Shown: positions 45,025 to 53,989 of the stretch, one piece after another
How the letters are laid out: each line of letters opens with the position of its first letter
Position numbering within the stretch: position 1 is the stretch's first letter
Assembly (NCBI RefSeq): GCF_902498065.1
Contig: NZ_CABVIR010000001.1
Span: 1,178,001-1,242,000 of the forward strand
Length of the DNA: 64,000 nucleotides
Origin: Pseudomonas fluorescens
GTDB lineage: Bacteria; Pseudomonadota; Gammaproteobacteria; Pseudomonadales; Pseudomonadaceae
Reading direction: 5' to 3'
Made by a program: the position numbers and the translations under genes
Notes under the pieces: generated by a model
What the model was told of the DNA's origin: nothing
What the model saw: only the letters and a program-made list of their open reading frames with translations
Database searches by the model: none

Positions 45025-46278
45025 TCACCAGAGAGCGATGTCGTAAGTGAAGTAGATCCGGTTGCTATCTCGACCACGGGAAAAGTCAGAGCGGTAAACG
45101 TAGTTTCGCAACCGCACACCCAGGCCTTTGAAGGTGCCTTGTTGCACTACGTACGCCAGTTCGGCGTCACGTTCCCACTCCTTGACCGTGGTGTTGGATT
45201 TACCGTCGTTACCGCTCAGGTAACGAGTCGAGAATGTCAGGCCCGGCACGCCGAGGGCAGCAAAGTTGTAGCCATAATTAAGCATCCAGGTTTTCTCGTC
45301 CTCTTCGATGAACTTGCCTATCCCGGCGTTGCTGAACGAATAAACGGTTGCGCCACTGATATAGGGCAATCCTGCATCACCATTGAGAGTCTGGTATCCG
45401 CCACCGAAGGTATGGCCGGAGATGGCGTAGGACAATTGTCCGCTCAGCATGTTGTTGTCGATCTTGCCACCGTAGGCAGAGCCGTTATCGACACTGTTGA
45501 AGTAGCGCAAGTCACTGGTCAGCACACCGCCGCCCAAGGGCAGATCGTGCTGGACACCTGCAAAATTCTGACGGTAAAAGTTTTCCAGTTCGCCGTAGAA
45601 GTAACTCAAGCGAAGGTTTTTCCCCACCTTGTATTCGGCTCCTGCATAGCTGAAGTCGCCTGATTTATCTCCGCCATATCCGTCGGGAACAATAGGCATG
45701 CTGTCTGAGGAATCACGCAGTTTGAATCGATCCAGGTAGCCCCCGGTGAGCGTCAGGTTCTCGATGTCGACGCTATTGATCTGTGTGCCTTGGTACGTTT
45801 GCGGCAACAGACGCGCATCGTTGTAGATCAGCACCGGTGTCTTGGGTAACAAGGTGCCGTATTTGACCGTAGTCTTGGCCAGTTGCGCTTTGGCGGTCAT
45901 GCCCAGACTTGCGAATTCGTCAGCTGCACGACCGTCATCATGGACAGGCAACAATCCAGTACCGCTACGACCACGGCCGGAGTCGAGTTTGACCCCCAGC
46001 AGGCCAAGGGCATCCACCCCGAACCCGATAGTGCCAGGCGTAAATCCCGACTGATAATCCAACAGAAATCCCTGCGCCCACTCGGTTCGTTCGCTCTTCG
46101 CCGTCCTTGCAGATTTCGCACTCAAGCCATGCTCGTCGCGGAAGTTTTCATTGAAATAGACGTTGCGCAATTGCAGCTTTAACTTGCTGTCATCGATAAA
46201 TCCCTCTGCACTGGCGCTGGCCAGCGGCAACAAACCAAGAAGTGAAAACAGCGTTCGTTGGGTGAACAAAGTGGTCAT
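45025..46278 (-). CDS. OprD-family outer-membrane porin
   Basis: A 417-residue porin with a signal peptide (LLGLLPLASASA) and the OprD-family start FIDDSKLKLQLRNVYFNENFRDE. Alternating beta-strand patterns fill the protein and it ends with an aromatic-rich strand (RIYFTYDIALW). These 18-strand channels take up specific carboxylates or amino acids. It follows the CitMHS carrier gene by 91 bp on the same strand, so a tricarboxylate such as citrate, aconitate or tricarballylate is the likely solute. OpdH of P. aeruginosa plays such a role. Confidence 0.85.
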   Translation of the reverse strand: MTTLFTQRTLFSLLGLLPLASASAEGFIDDSKLKLQLRNVYFNENFRDEHGLSAKSARTAKSERTEWAQGFLLDYQSGFTPGTIGFGVDALGLLGVKLDSGRGRSGTGLLPVHDDGRAADEFASLGMTAKAQLAKTTVKYGTLLPKTPVLIYNDARLLPQTYQGTQINSVDIENLTLTGGYLDRFKLRDSSDSMPIVPDGYGGDKSGDFSYAGAEYKVGKNLRLSYFYGELENFYRQNFAGVQHDLPLGGGVLTSDLRYFNSVDNGSAYGGKIDNNMLSGQLSYAISGHTFGGGYQTLNGDAGLPYISGATVYSFSNAGIGKFIEEDEKTWMLNYGYNFAALGVPGLTFSTRYLSGNDGKSNTTVKEWERDAELAYVVQQGTFKGLGVRLRNYVYRSDFSRGRDSNRIYFTYDIALW

Positions 46279-46369
46279 GGCAAACTACTCGTTGTTGTTA
46301 TTTGGAGTGCAGGACATCGCACGCCTCACGGGTGAGGCGCATCAGGAGAAAACAAGTGGTGTGGTTGAA

Positions 46370-47674
46370 TCAGGTGAAGAGACTGATCGCACCGGTCAAC
46401 AGGGCTATCGCCGTGATCACCAGGGAAGTCAGTACAGCCCATTTGACGGTGGCTTTCTGGAAGTCGCCGATATCGCGATCAACCATCCCCACCAGCAACA
46501 GGGTCGAAGCCACGAGAGGGCTCATCAGGTGCACAGGTTGTCCGAGAATCGAGGCACGGGCGATTTCGACCGGGTCAATGCCATAGGCTGCGGCCGCGTT
46601 GGCCAGGATCGGTACAACCCCAAAGTAGTAAGCATCGTTGGACAGAACAAAGGTCAGCGGCATGCTGGTGATCGCCACCACCAGTGGGAACAGGTGCCCC
46701 CAGGATGGCGGAATCCAGTCCACCAGCGTTTGCGCCAGAGAGTCGACCATCTTGGTGCCCGAGAAGATCCCGGCAAAGATACCGGCGGCAAACACCAGCA
46801 ACACCACCGTCATCGCATTGCCGGAATGGGCAAGAATGCGCTCTTTTTGAATATCCAGTTGCGGGTAGTTGATCATCAGAGCCAGGACAAAGCCGATCAG
46901 GAACAGGATCGCCGAGTGCATGATCCCCATGACCAGCGCAACCATGACCGCGATCACCAGCAACAGGTTCACGTAGGCAAGTTTGGGCCGCTTGTGCGGG
47001 GTATCGCCCAGGATCGCGTCGATGTAGCAATCACCGCCGCCGCTCTGTAGCTGCACATTACCGATGCGCTTACGCTCGGCTCGGCCCAGGAGGAAAGCGG
47101 TGAACACCACCCACATCGCGCCGCCGATCATGGTCGGCAGCAAGGGCACGAAGTATTCGCCGGCATCCAGTCCCAGTGCCGCGATCGCCCTTGTAGCGGG
47201 TCCTCCCCATGGGGTCATGCCGCTCATGATGCTCAAGGACAACATGGCGATGGTCGCCAGAATCATCGGGTTCATGCCGATACGCTTGTACAACGGCAGC
47301 ATTGCTGCGCAGGTGATCATGTAGGTGGTGGTGCCGTCGCCGTCGAGGGCGACCACCAGTGACAGCAGCGCGGTGCCAATCGCGATTTTCATCGGATCGC
47401 CGTTTACGCGCTTTAGAATCTTGCGAATCAACGGGTCGAACAACCCGGCATCAATCATCAGGCCGAAGAACAGGATGGCGAACAGCAGAAGCGCAGCCGA
47501 AGGAGCAACCATCTTCAGGCCGTCGAGCATCATCTTGCCCGTAGTGCCGCCAAAACCGCCAATGACCGCAAAGACAATCGGCACCAGAGTCAGGGCAACT
47601 ATCGGCGACAGGCGTTTCGACATTATCAGGTAGGTGAAAACCACCACCATGGCCAAACCAAGAAATGCGAGCAT
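46370..47674 (-). CDS. CitMHS-family citrate (tricarboxylate) transporter
   Basis: A 434-residue inner-membrane carrier with about 12 hydrophobic segments, of the citrate-Mg2+:H+ symporter family. Family-typical stretches are FFGLMIDAGLFDPLIRKIL, SLVVALDGDGTTTYMI and MSGMTPWGGPATRA. It is located between DctA and the porin, in an operon with a PrpF/GalD-type isomerase. Citrate or an isomer such as aconitate is the likely substrate. Confidence 0.9.
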   Translation of the reverse strand: MLAFLGLAMVVVFTYLIMSKRLSPIVALTLVPIVFAVIGGFGGTTGKMMLDGLKMVAPSAALLLFAILFFGLMIDAGLFDPLIRKILKRVNGDPMKIAIGTALLSLVVALDGDGTTTYMITCAAMLPLYKRIGMNPMILATIAMLSLSIMSGMTPWGGPATRAIAALGLDAGEYFVPLLPTMIGGAMWVVFTAFLLGRAERKRIGNVQLQSGGGDCYIDAILGDTPHKRPKLAYVNLLLVIAVMVALVMGIMHSAILFLIGFVLALMINYPQLDIQKERILAHSGNAMTVVLLVFAAGIFAGIFSGTKMVDSLAQTLVDWIPPSWGHLFPLVVAITSMPLTFVLSNDAYYFGVVPILANAAAAYGIDPVEIARASILGQPVHLMSPLVASTLLLVGMVDRDIGDFQKATVKWAVLTSLVITAIALLTGAISLFT

Positions 47675-47733
47675 AGGTCAGTTCTCTTGTTCTTATGATG
47701 AGCGTGGCCGACGCGCAGGCGCACGACCCCGAA

Positions 47734-47768
47734 CCCGCCAGGCGGCACGATCAACGGTGCCTGGCGGG
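47734..47768 (-). terminator. Hairpin downstream of the DctA gene
   Basis: CCCGCCAGGC and GCCTGGCGGG are a perfect 10-bp inverted repeat with a 15-base spacer, 45 bp beyond the dctA-like stop and before the CitMHS start. Only TT follows on the minus strand, so it may attenuate rather than end transcription. Confidence 0.5.
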
Positions 47769-47812
47769 AAATTGAATGAAAGGTTGGTTTTGGTCTTTTC
47801 AGCGGTGACCGG

Positions 47813-49126
47813 TCAGACCTGCTCCGTGACCTTGTGGCCGTCCCAGTGTTCACTCTGGGTTGGTGTCAGGACAGGCGACGGTTTGCCGTCAAGAGTGCGC
47901 ATCAGTGTTTCGCGATCGCAGGCGTTTTCCGAGATGGACATCACCACGGTCGCCACGGCGTTGCTTGCCAAACTGGTCAAGGCCCGGGCTTCCGACATGA
48001 AGCGATCGATACCGATCAGCAGGGCAAGGCCAGCCAGGGGAATGTCATGGATCACGGTCAGGGTCGAGGCCAACGCGACAAAACCGGCACCCGTGACACC
48101 CGCAGCACCTTTCGAGGACAACAGCATGATTGCCAGCATGGTCACGGTCTGCGTCAGGCTCAGCTCGATGTTGCAGGCCTGAGCAATGAACACCGCGGCC
48201 AGCGAGAGGTAGATCGCCGTGCCGTCGAGGTTGAATGAGTAACCCGTCGGCAACACCAATCCCACCACGCCTTTCTTGCAGCCCAGCGCCTCAAGCTTCT
48301 CCAACATCCGCGGCATCACCGGCTCTGTCGAAGAAGTCCCGAGCACCACGAGGAATTCTTCGCGGAAATAGCGCAGCAACTTCCAGAGACTAAAGCCATT
48401 GGCCCTGCAAATACTCCCCAACACCACAAAGACGAAGAAAGCGCAGGCGATGTACAACGTCATGATCAGCTTTGCCAGCGAGCCCAGAGACGTGATGCCG
48501 TACTGGCCCACGGTGAAGGCCAACGCACCAAACGCACCGATCGGAGCGAAGCGCATCAGGTAGGAGAAGATCTTGAACACCATGTGCGAGGCAGATTCCA
48601 GCACGTCCAGTACCGGCTTGCCCCGCTCTCCGATGGCAGAAAGAGCAAAGCCGCTGAGCACCGCAATGAACAGCACAGGAAGCACTTCACCTTTATTGAA
48701 TGCGCCAATGAAGGTATCGGGGATGATGTGCATGAAAAACTCGACCACTCCCAGTTTCGCGGCAGAGTCGGTGTACTGCGACAGGCCCTTGGTGCTCAAC
48801 TGTGTGGGGTCAATGTTCATGCCCGCACCCGGTTTGAACAGGTAGACCGACACCAGGCCGATAATCAAACTGATCACAGTCAACGCCAGGAACAGCAGCA
48901 TGGTCTTGCTCAACAGGCGTCCGAGGGAGCGTTTATCGCTCATACCGGCGATACCGGTGACGATGGTGCAGAACACGACCGGAGCGATCATCATCTTGAT
49001 CAGTTTGATGAAGGCATCACCCAGTGGCTTCAAGGCAATGGCCTGTTGCGACCAAAAATGTCCGACCAGTACGCCCAACAGCACGGCGCAGAGAATCTGG
49101 AAGTAGAGCGATTTTACAACTTTCAT
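47813..49126 (-). CDS. dctA: DctA-type dicarboxylate:cation symporter
   Basis: A 437-residue member of the DAACS family. Signatures: KSLYFQILCAVLLGVLVGHF at the start, LGTSSTEPVMPRMLEKLEALG (re-entrant loop serine-rich motif), GYSFNLDGTAIYLSLAAVFIAQA, and KGAAGVTGAGFVALASTL. This is the pattern of the C4-dicarboxylate carrier DctA rather than glutamate GltP. ATG 49126 (MKVVKSLYF) is chosen for its fit with the family; an in-frame ATG lies 12 bp upstream. Its place after a PrpF/GalD-like isomerase suggests uptake of a pathway substrate or product. Paralogues are common, so it need not be the main DctA. Confidence 0.85.
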   Translation of the reverse strand: MKVVKSLYFQILCAVLLGVLVGHFWSQQAIALKPLGDAFIKLIKMMIAPVVFCTIVTGIAGMSDKRSLGRLLSKTMLLFLALTVISLIIGLVSVYLFKPGAGMNIDPTQLSTKGLSQYTDSAAKLGVVEFFMHIIPDTFIGAFNKGEVLPVLFIAVLSGFALSAIGERGKPVLDVLESASHMVFKIFSYLMRFAPIGAFGALAFTVGQYGITSLGSLAKLIMTLYIACAFFVFVVLGSICRANGFSLWKLLRYFREEFLVVLGTSSTEPVMPRMLEKLEALGCKKGVVGLVLPTGYSFNLDGTAIYLSLAAVFIAQACNIELSLTQTVTMLAIMLLSSKGAAGVTGAGFVALASTLTVIHDIPLAGLALLIGIDRFMSEARALTSLASNAVATVVMSISENACDRETLMRTLDGKPSPVLTPTQSEHWDGHKVTEQV

Positions 49127-49182
49127 GGCATCACCCATTTTTAGAATTGTGCTGATGCAAAGACGGCAATGACTGGGGGACA

Positions 49183-50265
49183 TTATCCGGCGAGTCGTTG
49201 GGAAGCCGTGGCGTAGACATAACCGGAGAAAAGCCTGCGCGATGTTCGCACGACTGAGGCGCGAATGGTCTCACCCTGAGCGCCCGTATAGGACAATACG
49301 ACATCTATTCCACCACTTGGATGTTCAATGCGTACTTGCTTCAAGCGCGGCTCGCTGACCCCGCCGAGCAATTGCGCGACCACACTGCCTTCAGTGACGC
49401 AAGCGGTTGCCAGGCCGATGGAACCGGTGATCGCCAAAGCCCGGTGGCAGTTGTGTGGCATGAAGTAGCGCACCTGAATGGTGCCGCCCGCCTTGGCCGG
49501 TGACACCAGTACTGGCTTGGGGATCACTTTGTCACTGACATCACCCAGCCCCATCGCCAGGCCAGCTTGCAGTCGCAACGACTCCAGGCGATGCAGAAAC
49601 GCTTTATCGGCATCCAGTTCCGCAGGACTCTCATCACCGCGTTTACCCAATTGGCTGGCCTCGACGATCATCATCGGCATCGCCATGTCGATGCAGGTTA
49701 CCGGGATACCGTCAATCACGTCCTGGGTCTGCCCAGTCGGGAAAAGTTTACCGGTCTTGCTGCCTGCGGCATCGAGGAAGGTCAGTTGCACAGGAGCAGC
49801 GGTACCCGGCACACCATCGATGGCAGTGTCGCCTTCATAGCTGACCTTCCCTTCGGGGGTGTGTACCTCTGCGTTTACAAACGTACCCGTATTGATGTTG
49901 CGAATGCGTACGCGGGTCAGGTCTTTGGAGGCTTTAACCAGACCCTGCTCGATGGCAAACGGGCCGACGGCGCACAGCATATTGCCGCAATTGGGCGCGG
50001 TATCGACCCGACGCTGGGACACCATGACCTGGACGAACAGATAGTCGACGTCAGCGTCAGGGTGGAGCGACGGGCTTACGATAGCCACCTTGCTGGTTTG
50101 TGGACTACCGCCACCGATGCCGTCAATTTCCAGCTCATGGCCAGAGCCCATGAGGTTGAGCAACAGCTCGTCACGCTCTTCTATCGCAACTGGTAGATCC
50201 CAGGCGAGAAACACTGGGCCCTTGGAAGTACCACCGCGCATTAGCACACAGGGAATTCGTTGCAT
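49183..50265 (-). CDS. PrpF/GalD-type isomerase (4-oxalomesaconate tautomerase family)
   Basis: A 360-residue protein of the PrpF fold (diaminopimelate-epimerase-like). It has MQRIPCVLMRGGTSKGPVF at the start, IDGIGGGSPQTSKVAIV, and TAPNCGNMLCAVGPFA containing the catalytic cysteine. Known members isomerise aconitates (PrpF) or 4-oxalomesaconate (GalD). With a tricarboxylate carrier, an OprD porin and DctA in the same operon, an unsaturated tricarboxylate such as trans-aconitate is a good guess. Gallate ring-cleavage genes are not present. ATG 50265 is preferred to GTG 50271. A LysR gene diverges from it. Confidence 0.8.
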   Translation of the reverse strand: MQRIPCVLMRGGTSKGPVFLAWDLPVAIEERDELLLNLMGSGHELEIDGIGGGSPQTSKVAIVSPSLHPDADVDYLFVQVMVSQRRVDTAPNCGNMLCAVGPFAIEQGLVKASKDLTRVRIRNINTGTFVNAEVHTPEGKVSYEGDTAIDGVPGTAAPVQLTFLDAAGSKTGKLFPTGQTQDVIDGIPVTCIDMAMPMMIVEASQLGKRGDESPAELDADKAFLHRLESLRLQAGLAMGLGDVSDKVIPKPVLVSPAKAGGTIQVRYFMPHNCHRALAITGSIGLATACVTEGSVVAQLLGGVSEPRLKQVRIEHPSGGIDVVLSYTGAQGETIRASVVRTSRRLFSGYVYATASQRLAG

Positions 50266-50348
50266 GAACACTGACTCTTGTTAATCAATCGGGGTAATTG
50301 ATGTCTTGTGAGCAAGAGTCGCAGGCTTTAAAAATTGTTTCCAATGCA

Positions 50349-50365
50349 AATATCAGCCTGATTAT
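50349..50365. promoter_or_regulatory. Dyad in the isomerase/LysR divergent promoter
   Basis: AATATCAGCCTGATTAT is a near-palindrome centred in the 166-bp gap between the isomerase gene and the LysR gene. It is a candidate LysR operator by position and symmetry only. Confidence 0.35.
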
Positions 50366-50431
50366 TGCGTTTGACGAATGATAAATCTAGGATGACTGAG
50401 CAGAACAACACTCGTCCGATGAGATAAAAAA

Positions 50432-51322
50432 GTGAATTATGAGCTCAATGACATCCGATCTTTCGTGAAGATCGCTGAACTTGGAAGCTTCCACGAAGCT
50501 GCCGATGCATTGCATCTCTCTCAACCCGCGTTGAGTCGGAGAATGAAAAAGCTTGAAGAGGGATTGGGAACAGCACTTCTTGATCGCACCACAAGAAGGG
50601 TAAGCCTCACCAGCGTTGGGCGAGATTTCCTGCCCAAGGCTCGACGCTTGTTGGATGACTTTGACGACTCAATACTCAACATCCGAGAGCTGGCGGAGCG
50701 CCAGAGCGGCCGTGTAACCCTCGCCTGTATCCCGACCGCAGCTTTCTATTTCCTCCCTTCGGTCATCCGCCTCTACAACGAGCGCTATCCACAAATCCGC
50801 ATTCGCTTGCTTGATCTCAGTGCGAACGAAGGGCTGGAAGCTGTGCTGCGTGGCGAAGCCGACTTCGGCATCAACATGATGAGCGGCCAGCACCCGGACA
50901 TAGAGTTCGTGCCGTTGGTCAATGAGCCTTTTGTTTTAGCGTGTCGACGCGATCATGAGCTGGCCGAGCGTAGCTCGGTAACCTGGTCTGAACTCAGCAA
51001 TTACCGCCTGATTGGTGTCGGTCGCCTGAGCGGCAACCGCATGTTGCTCGACCACGCTTTGTCAGGCCTGAGCTGGCGTCCGCAGTGGTTCTATGAGGTG
51101 CAACACCTTTCTACTTCACTGGGCCTGGTAGAAGCCGGGTTAGGCGTGTCGGCAATGCCAAGCCTGGCGATGCCTGCCGTGGATCATCCGACGTTGGTAA
51201 GCATCCCTTTGATAGAGCCTATTGTGAACCGATCATTGGGGCTCGTTTACCGACGAGGAGCATCGTTATCTCCAGCGGCGGAAAAATTTGTTTCGATTCT
51301 GCTTGAACAATGGGAGAAATGA
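50432..51322 (+). CDS. LysR-family regulator of the tricarboxylate cluster
   Basis: A 296-residue LysR protein: HTH GSFHEAADALHLSQPALSRRMKKLEEGLG, then the effector domain with IPTAAFYFLPSVIRLYNERYP. The start is GTG 50432, with GATGAGAT about 6 bp upstream. It diverges from the isomerase-DctA-CitMHS-porin genes and is most likely their activator, with a tricarboxylate or related compound as inducer. Its operator may be the dyad at 50349-50365. Confidence 0.85.
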   Translation: MNYELNDIRSFVKIAELGSFHEAADALHLSQPALSRRMKKLEEGLGTALLDRTTRRVSLTSVGRDFLPKARRLLDDFDDSILNIRELAERQSGRVTLACIPTAAFYFLPSVIRLYNERYPQIRIRLLDLSANEGLEAVLRGEADFGINMMSGQHPDIEFVPLVNEPFVLACRRDHELAERSSVTWSELSNYRLIGVGRLSGNRMLLDHALSGLSWRPQWFYEVQHLSTSLGLVEAGLGVSAMPSLAMPAVDHPTLVSIPLIEPIVNRSLGLVYRRGASLSPAAEKFVSILLEQWEK

Positions 51323-51486
51323 ACGCGTTGATGTGACGCTTGAAGAGGTTAATGGACCGCTGGATTTGAAGTCAGGGACCCAGAAAAACCCGCGCATCCT
51401 AATAACCTGACTATCCTGCGTAGTGACCGCGCCATAAGAGCAATGGCGCCATTGCCGTAGCATCCACCTGTACAAGCAGGTCAACG

Positions 51487-52677
51487 ATGTATCAGAACCT
51501 GGCCCTGCTTGCCGCTTTTCTCCTGACCTACAGCATATTCGCGGGGCGTTTCGAGTCACGCCTGCTCAATGGTCCGCTCATGTTCATGCTTGCCGGTCTG
51601 ATTCTCGGCCCGGCGTGTCTGGGTATTCTGCTACCTCGGATTGACAAGGACGGCCTCAGAATCCTGGCAGAGCTGACATTGGCGATTGTTCTCTTCAGCG
51701 ATGCAGCCAACGCCAACCTCAAGGTTCTACGAGCGCACGAAGGATTGCCGCTGCGCTTGCTGATGATAGGGCTACCACTGACCATGCTAGGTGGTTGGCT
51801 GGTCGGCATCTGGATATTCCCCCAGGTACCGCCGATTGAAGTCGCCATACTGGCAACCCTACTGGCTCCCACCGACGCGGCACTGGGCAAGGCCGTTGTG
51901 AGCAATCCCAAGGTCCCGGCGTCCGTGCGTGAAGGCTTGAACGTAGAGAGCGGGTTGAATGATGGTATCTGCGTTCCGGTGCTATTGATGTTCCTGGCCC
52001 TGCTGGTCGAAGAGCATACGCCGTCTCCCCTTTCGCTGGCCGTGGAGTTGGTTATCGAGGAGCTGGGCATCGGTGCAGTCACCGGTGTCGCTCTTACGCT
52101 TGGCGCCTGGCTGTTGCAGCGTTACTCCGGAAAACACCATTGGCAAACACCCATGTGGTCACAACTGACACTGCCCGGGTTAGCCATACTTTGCTTTGCC
52201 ACAGCACAAGCTTTAGGTGGTAGCGGGTTTATCGCCGCGTTCGTCGGCGGGTTGCTCGCCAGCTATTTGTTTACCGAGCAAAAGCAACACTTGCTCGAGG
52301 CCAACGAAGAGTTCGCCAGCCTGTTATCGGTCATTACCTGGGTCGTATTTGGCGCGCTGGTCATCCCTCGGGCCTGGAGCAGTCTTACCCTGGACACTTG
52401 GCTCTATGCAGTGCTCAGCCTGACCGTGATTCGCGTACTGCCTGTGCTCATCAGCCTGGCAGGAACTCGCTACGATTTCGAAACCCGTCTGTTCATCGGC
52501 TGGTTCGGCCCGCGAGGCCTGGCGAGCATCGTCTTTGCAGTGATGATATTGGACTACCCACTACAAGCCAGTCGTACCTTGATCGCTGCCGCGGTCTGTA
52601 CCGTTTTACTCAGCGTGCTGCTGCATGGTTTGAGTGCCATTCCATGGGTCTCTCGACTGACATATCGTGATCCTTGA
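51487..52677 (+). CDS. CPA1-family Na+(K+):H+ antiporter
   Basis: A 396-residue membrane protein with about 12 helices and no large cytoplasmic domain. Characteristic stretches are LAPTDAALGKAVVSNPKVPASVREGLNVESGLNDG (the ion-binding region, with the ND pair) and IGWFGPRGLASIVFAVMIL near the C-terminus, both typical of NhaP-like CPA1 antiporters. It stands alone after the LysR gene. Likely function is pH or salt homeostasis. Confidence 0.85.
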   Translation: MYQNLALLAAFLLTYSIFAGRFESRLLNGPLMFMLAGLILGPACLGILLPRIDKDGLRILAELTLAIVLFSDAANANLKVLRAHEGLPLRLLMIGLPLTMLGGWLVGIWIFPQVPPIEVAILATLLAPTDAALGKAVVSNPKVPASVREGLNVESGLNDGICVPVLLMFLALLVEEHTPSPLSLAVELVIEELGIGAVTGVALTLGAWLLQRYSGKHHWQTPMWSQLTLPGLAILCFATAQALGGSGFIAAFVGGLLASYLFTEQKQHLLEANEEFASLLSVITWVVFGALVIPRAWSSLTLDTWLYAVLSLTVIRVLPVLISLAGTRYDFETRLFIGWFGPRGLASIVFAVMILDYPLQASRTLIAAAVCTVLLSVLLHGLSAIPWVSRLTYRDP

Positions 52678-52765
52678 TTTTTGTCAGAAATGCCACCTTT
52701 TGCCGGTGCTAGCGTTGTGATGAAAGTGGCTATGCTTCTTTCGAGTAACCATCACGGAGCAGGTT

Positions 52766-53989
52766 ATGGGTGGAAACATGAATGTTGTCAGACGGCTCGT
52801 TGGTTTGCCCATCGCCATAATGATAGGGGTCTTGAGCCTGGTTGCCGGTTGCGGCAAAGAGCCCGCTACCCTGGCCCGTCAAGCCCCCGATGTAACGGTC
52901 ATGACGGTCACCGCGCGCGACACCCCGGTGACGTTCGAATTCGTTGCCCAGACACAGAGTTCCCGCGAGGTGGAGATCCGCGCCCGGGTTGCGGGCTTTC
53001 TGGAAAAGCGGCTGTACACCGAAGGCGATTGGGTGAAAAGCGGGCAAACGCTGTTCCAGATGGACCGTAAACCTTTTGAAGCCTCGTTGCTGTCGGCGCA
53101 GGGCCAATTGGCTCAACAACAGGCACGCTGGGAAGTGGCCAAGGCCACACTGGCCCGTGTCCGCCCCTTGGCGGCGCAAAATGCGGTCAGCAAGATGGAT
53201 CTGGACAATGCCGTCGGCGATGAGCGTCAAACCCGTGCCGCCGTGCTTGCCGCCGAGGGCACGGTTCGAACCGAGCAGTTGAACCTCAGTTACACCACCA
53301 TCGCCTCCCCCCTCACCGGCCTTTCAAGTTTCGCCAAAAAGCAGGAAGGCAGTTACGTCACGCCAGGTGAATCCGGGCTGCTGACCACCGTTTCACAGAT
53401 GGACCCGATCTACATCAACTTCAGTCTTTCGGAAAACGAGACGCTCAAGTACCGCGACGAGATTGCCTCCGGGCACCTCATATTCCCTTTGCGCAGTGAG
53501 TTTGTCGTAGAAGTGGTGCTGGCCGACGGCTCAGTGGTACCTGACCGTGGTCGCCTGAATTTTGCCGCGCCCTCTTATAGCCAGGACACGGGCACCTTTC
53601 TGGTCCGCGCCGTGGTGGCCAACCCGAACGGCCAACTGCGTCCCGGCCAATTTGTACGGGCGCGGGCCATCGGAGCTTCCAGGCCGAACGCGATTGTTGT
53701 GCCGCAGAAGGCAGTTCTGGAGGGCGCCAAGAGCCACTTCGTCTGGGTGATCAATGCAGAGGGCAAGCCCGAGCAACGCATTGTCGAAGTGGGTGACTGG
53801 CATGGCGATGACTGGTTCATCAGCCAAGGGTTGCAAGCGGGCGAACGCATCGTGGTCGACGGCGCAATCAGAGTGACGCCCGGAGGGTCGCTGAATATCA
53901 TCGCCCCCCCTCCCCCCGCGCAGGCAGGCGAGACCGCGGCGAAACCGACAGCTGCCAAATCGGCGCAAGACCGTGGGCGTAGCCCATGA
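52766..53989 (+). CDS. RND efflux periplasmic adaptor lipoprotein
   Basis: A 407-residue membrane-fusion protein. It has a lipoprotein signal (LSLVAGC), a barrel-sandwich lipoyl domain (ARVAGFLEKRLYTEGDWVKSGQTLF), a helical hairpin (about 95-170) and C-terminal beta domains with VVPQKAVLEG. It joins the inner-membrane pump to the outer-membrane channel. GGAG is 6 bp before ATG 52766; a second ATG at 52778 also has a purine-rich site. It overlaps the pump gene by 4 bp (ATGA). The C-terminal tail is Pro/Ala-rich. Confidence 0.9.
   Translation: MGGNMNVVRRLVGLPIAIMIGVLSLVAGCGKEPATLARQAPDVTVMTVTARDTPVTFEFVAQTQSSREVEIRARVAGFLEKRLYTEGDWVKSGQTLFQMDRKPFEASLLSAQGQLAQQQARWEVAKATLARVRPLAAQNAVSKMDLDNAVGDERQTRAAVLAAEGTVRTEQLNLSYTTIASPLTGLSSFAKKQEGSYVTPGESGLLTTVSQMDPIYINFSLSENETLKYRDEIASGHLIFPLRSEFVVEVVLADGSVVPDRGRLNFAAPSYSQDTGTFLVRAVVANPNGQLRPGQFVRARAIGASRPNAIVVPQKAVLEGAKSHFVWVINAEGKPEQRIVEVGDWHGDDWFISQGLQAGERIVVDGAIRVTPGGSLNIIAPPPPAQAGETAAKPTAAKSAQDRGRSP

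Noticed and set aside
46321..46340. CGCCTCAC/GTGAGGCG palindrome between the CitMHS and porin genes as terminator
   Set aside because: The loop is only two bases and there is no T-run; genes on both sides are likely co-transcribed.
49183..50265. Gallate pathway (galD) as firm assignment
   Set aside because: No gallate dioxygenase, hydratase or aldolase gene is nearby; the carriers point to tri- and dicarboxylates.
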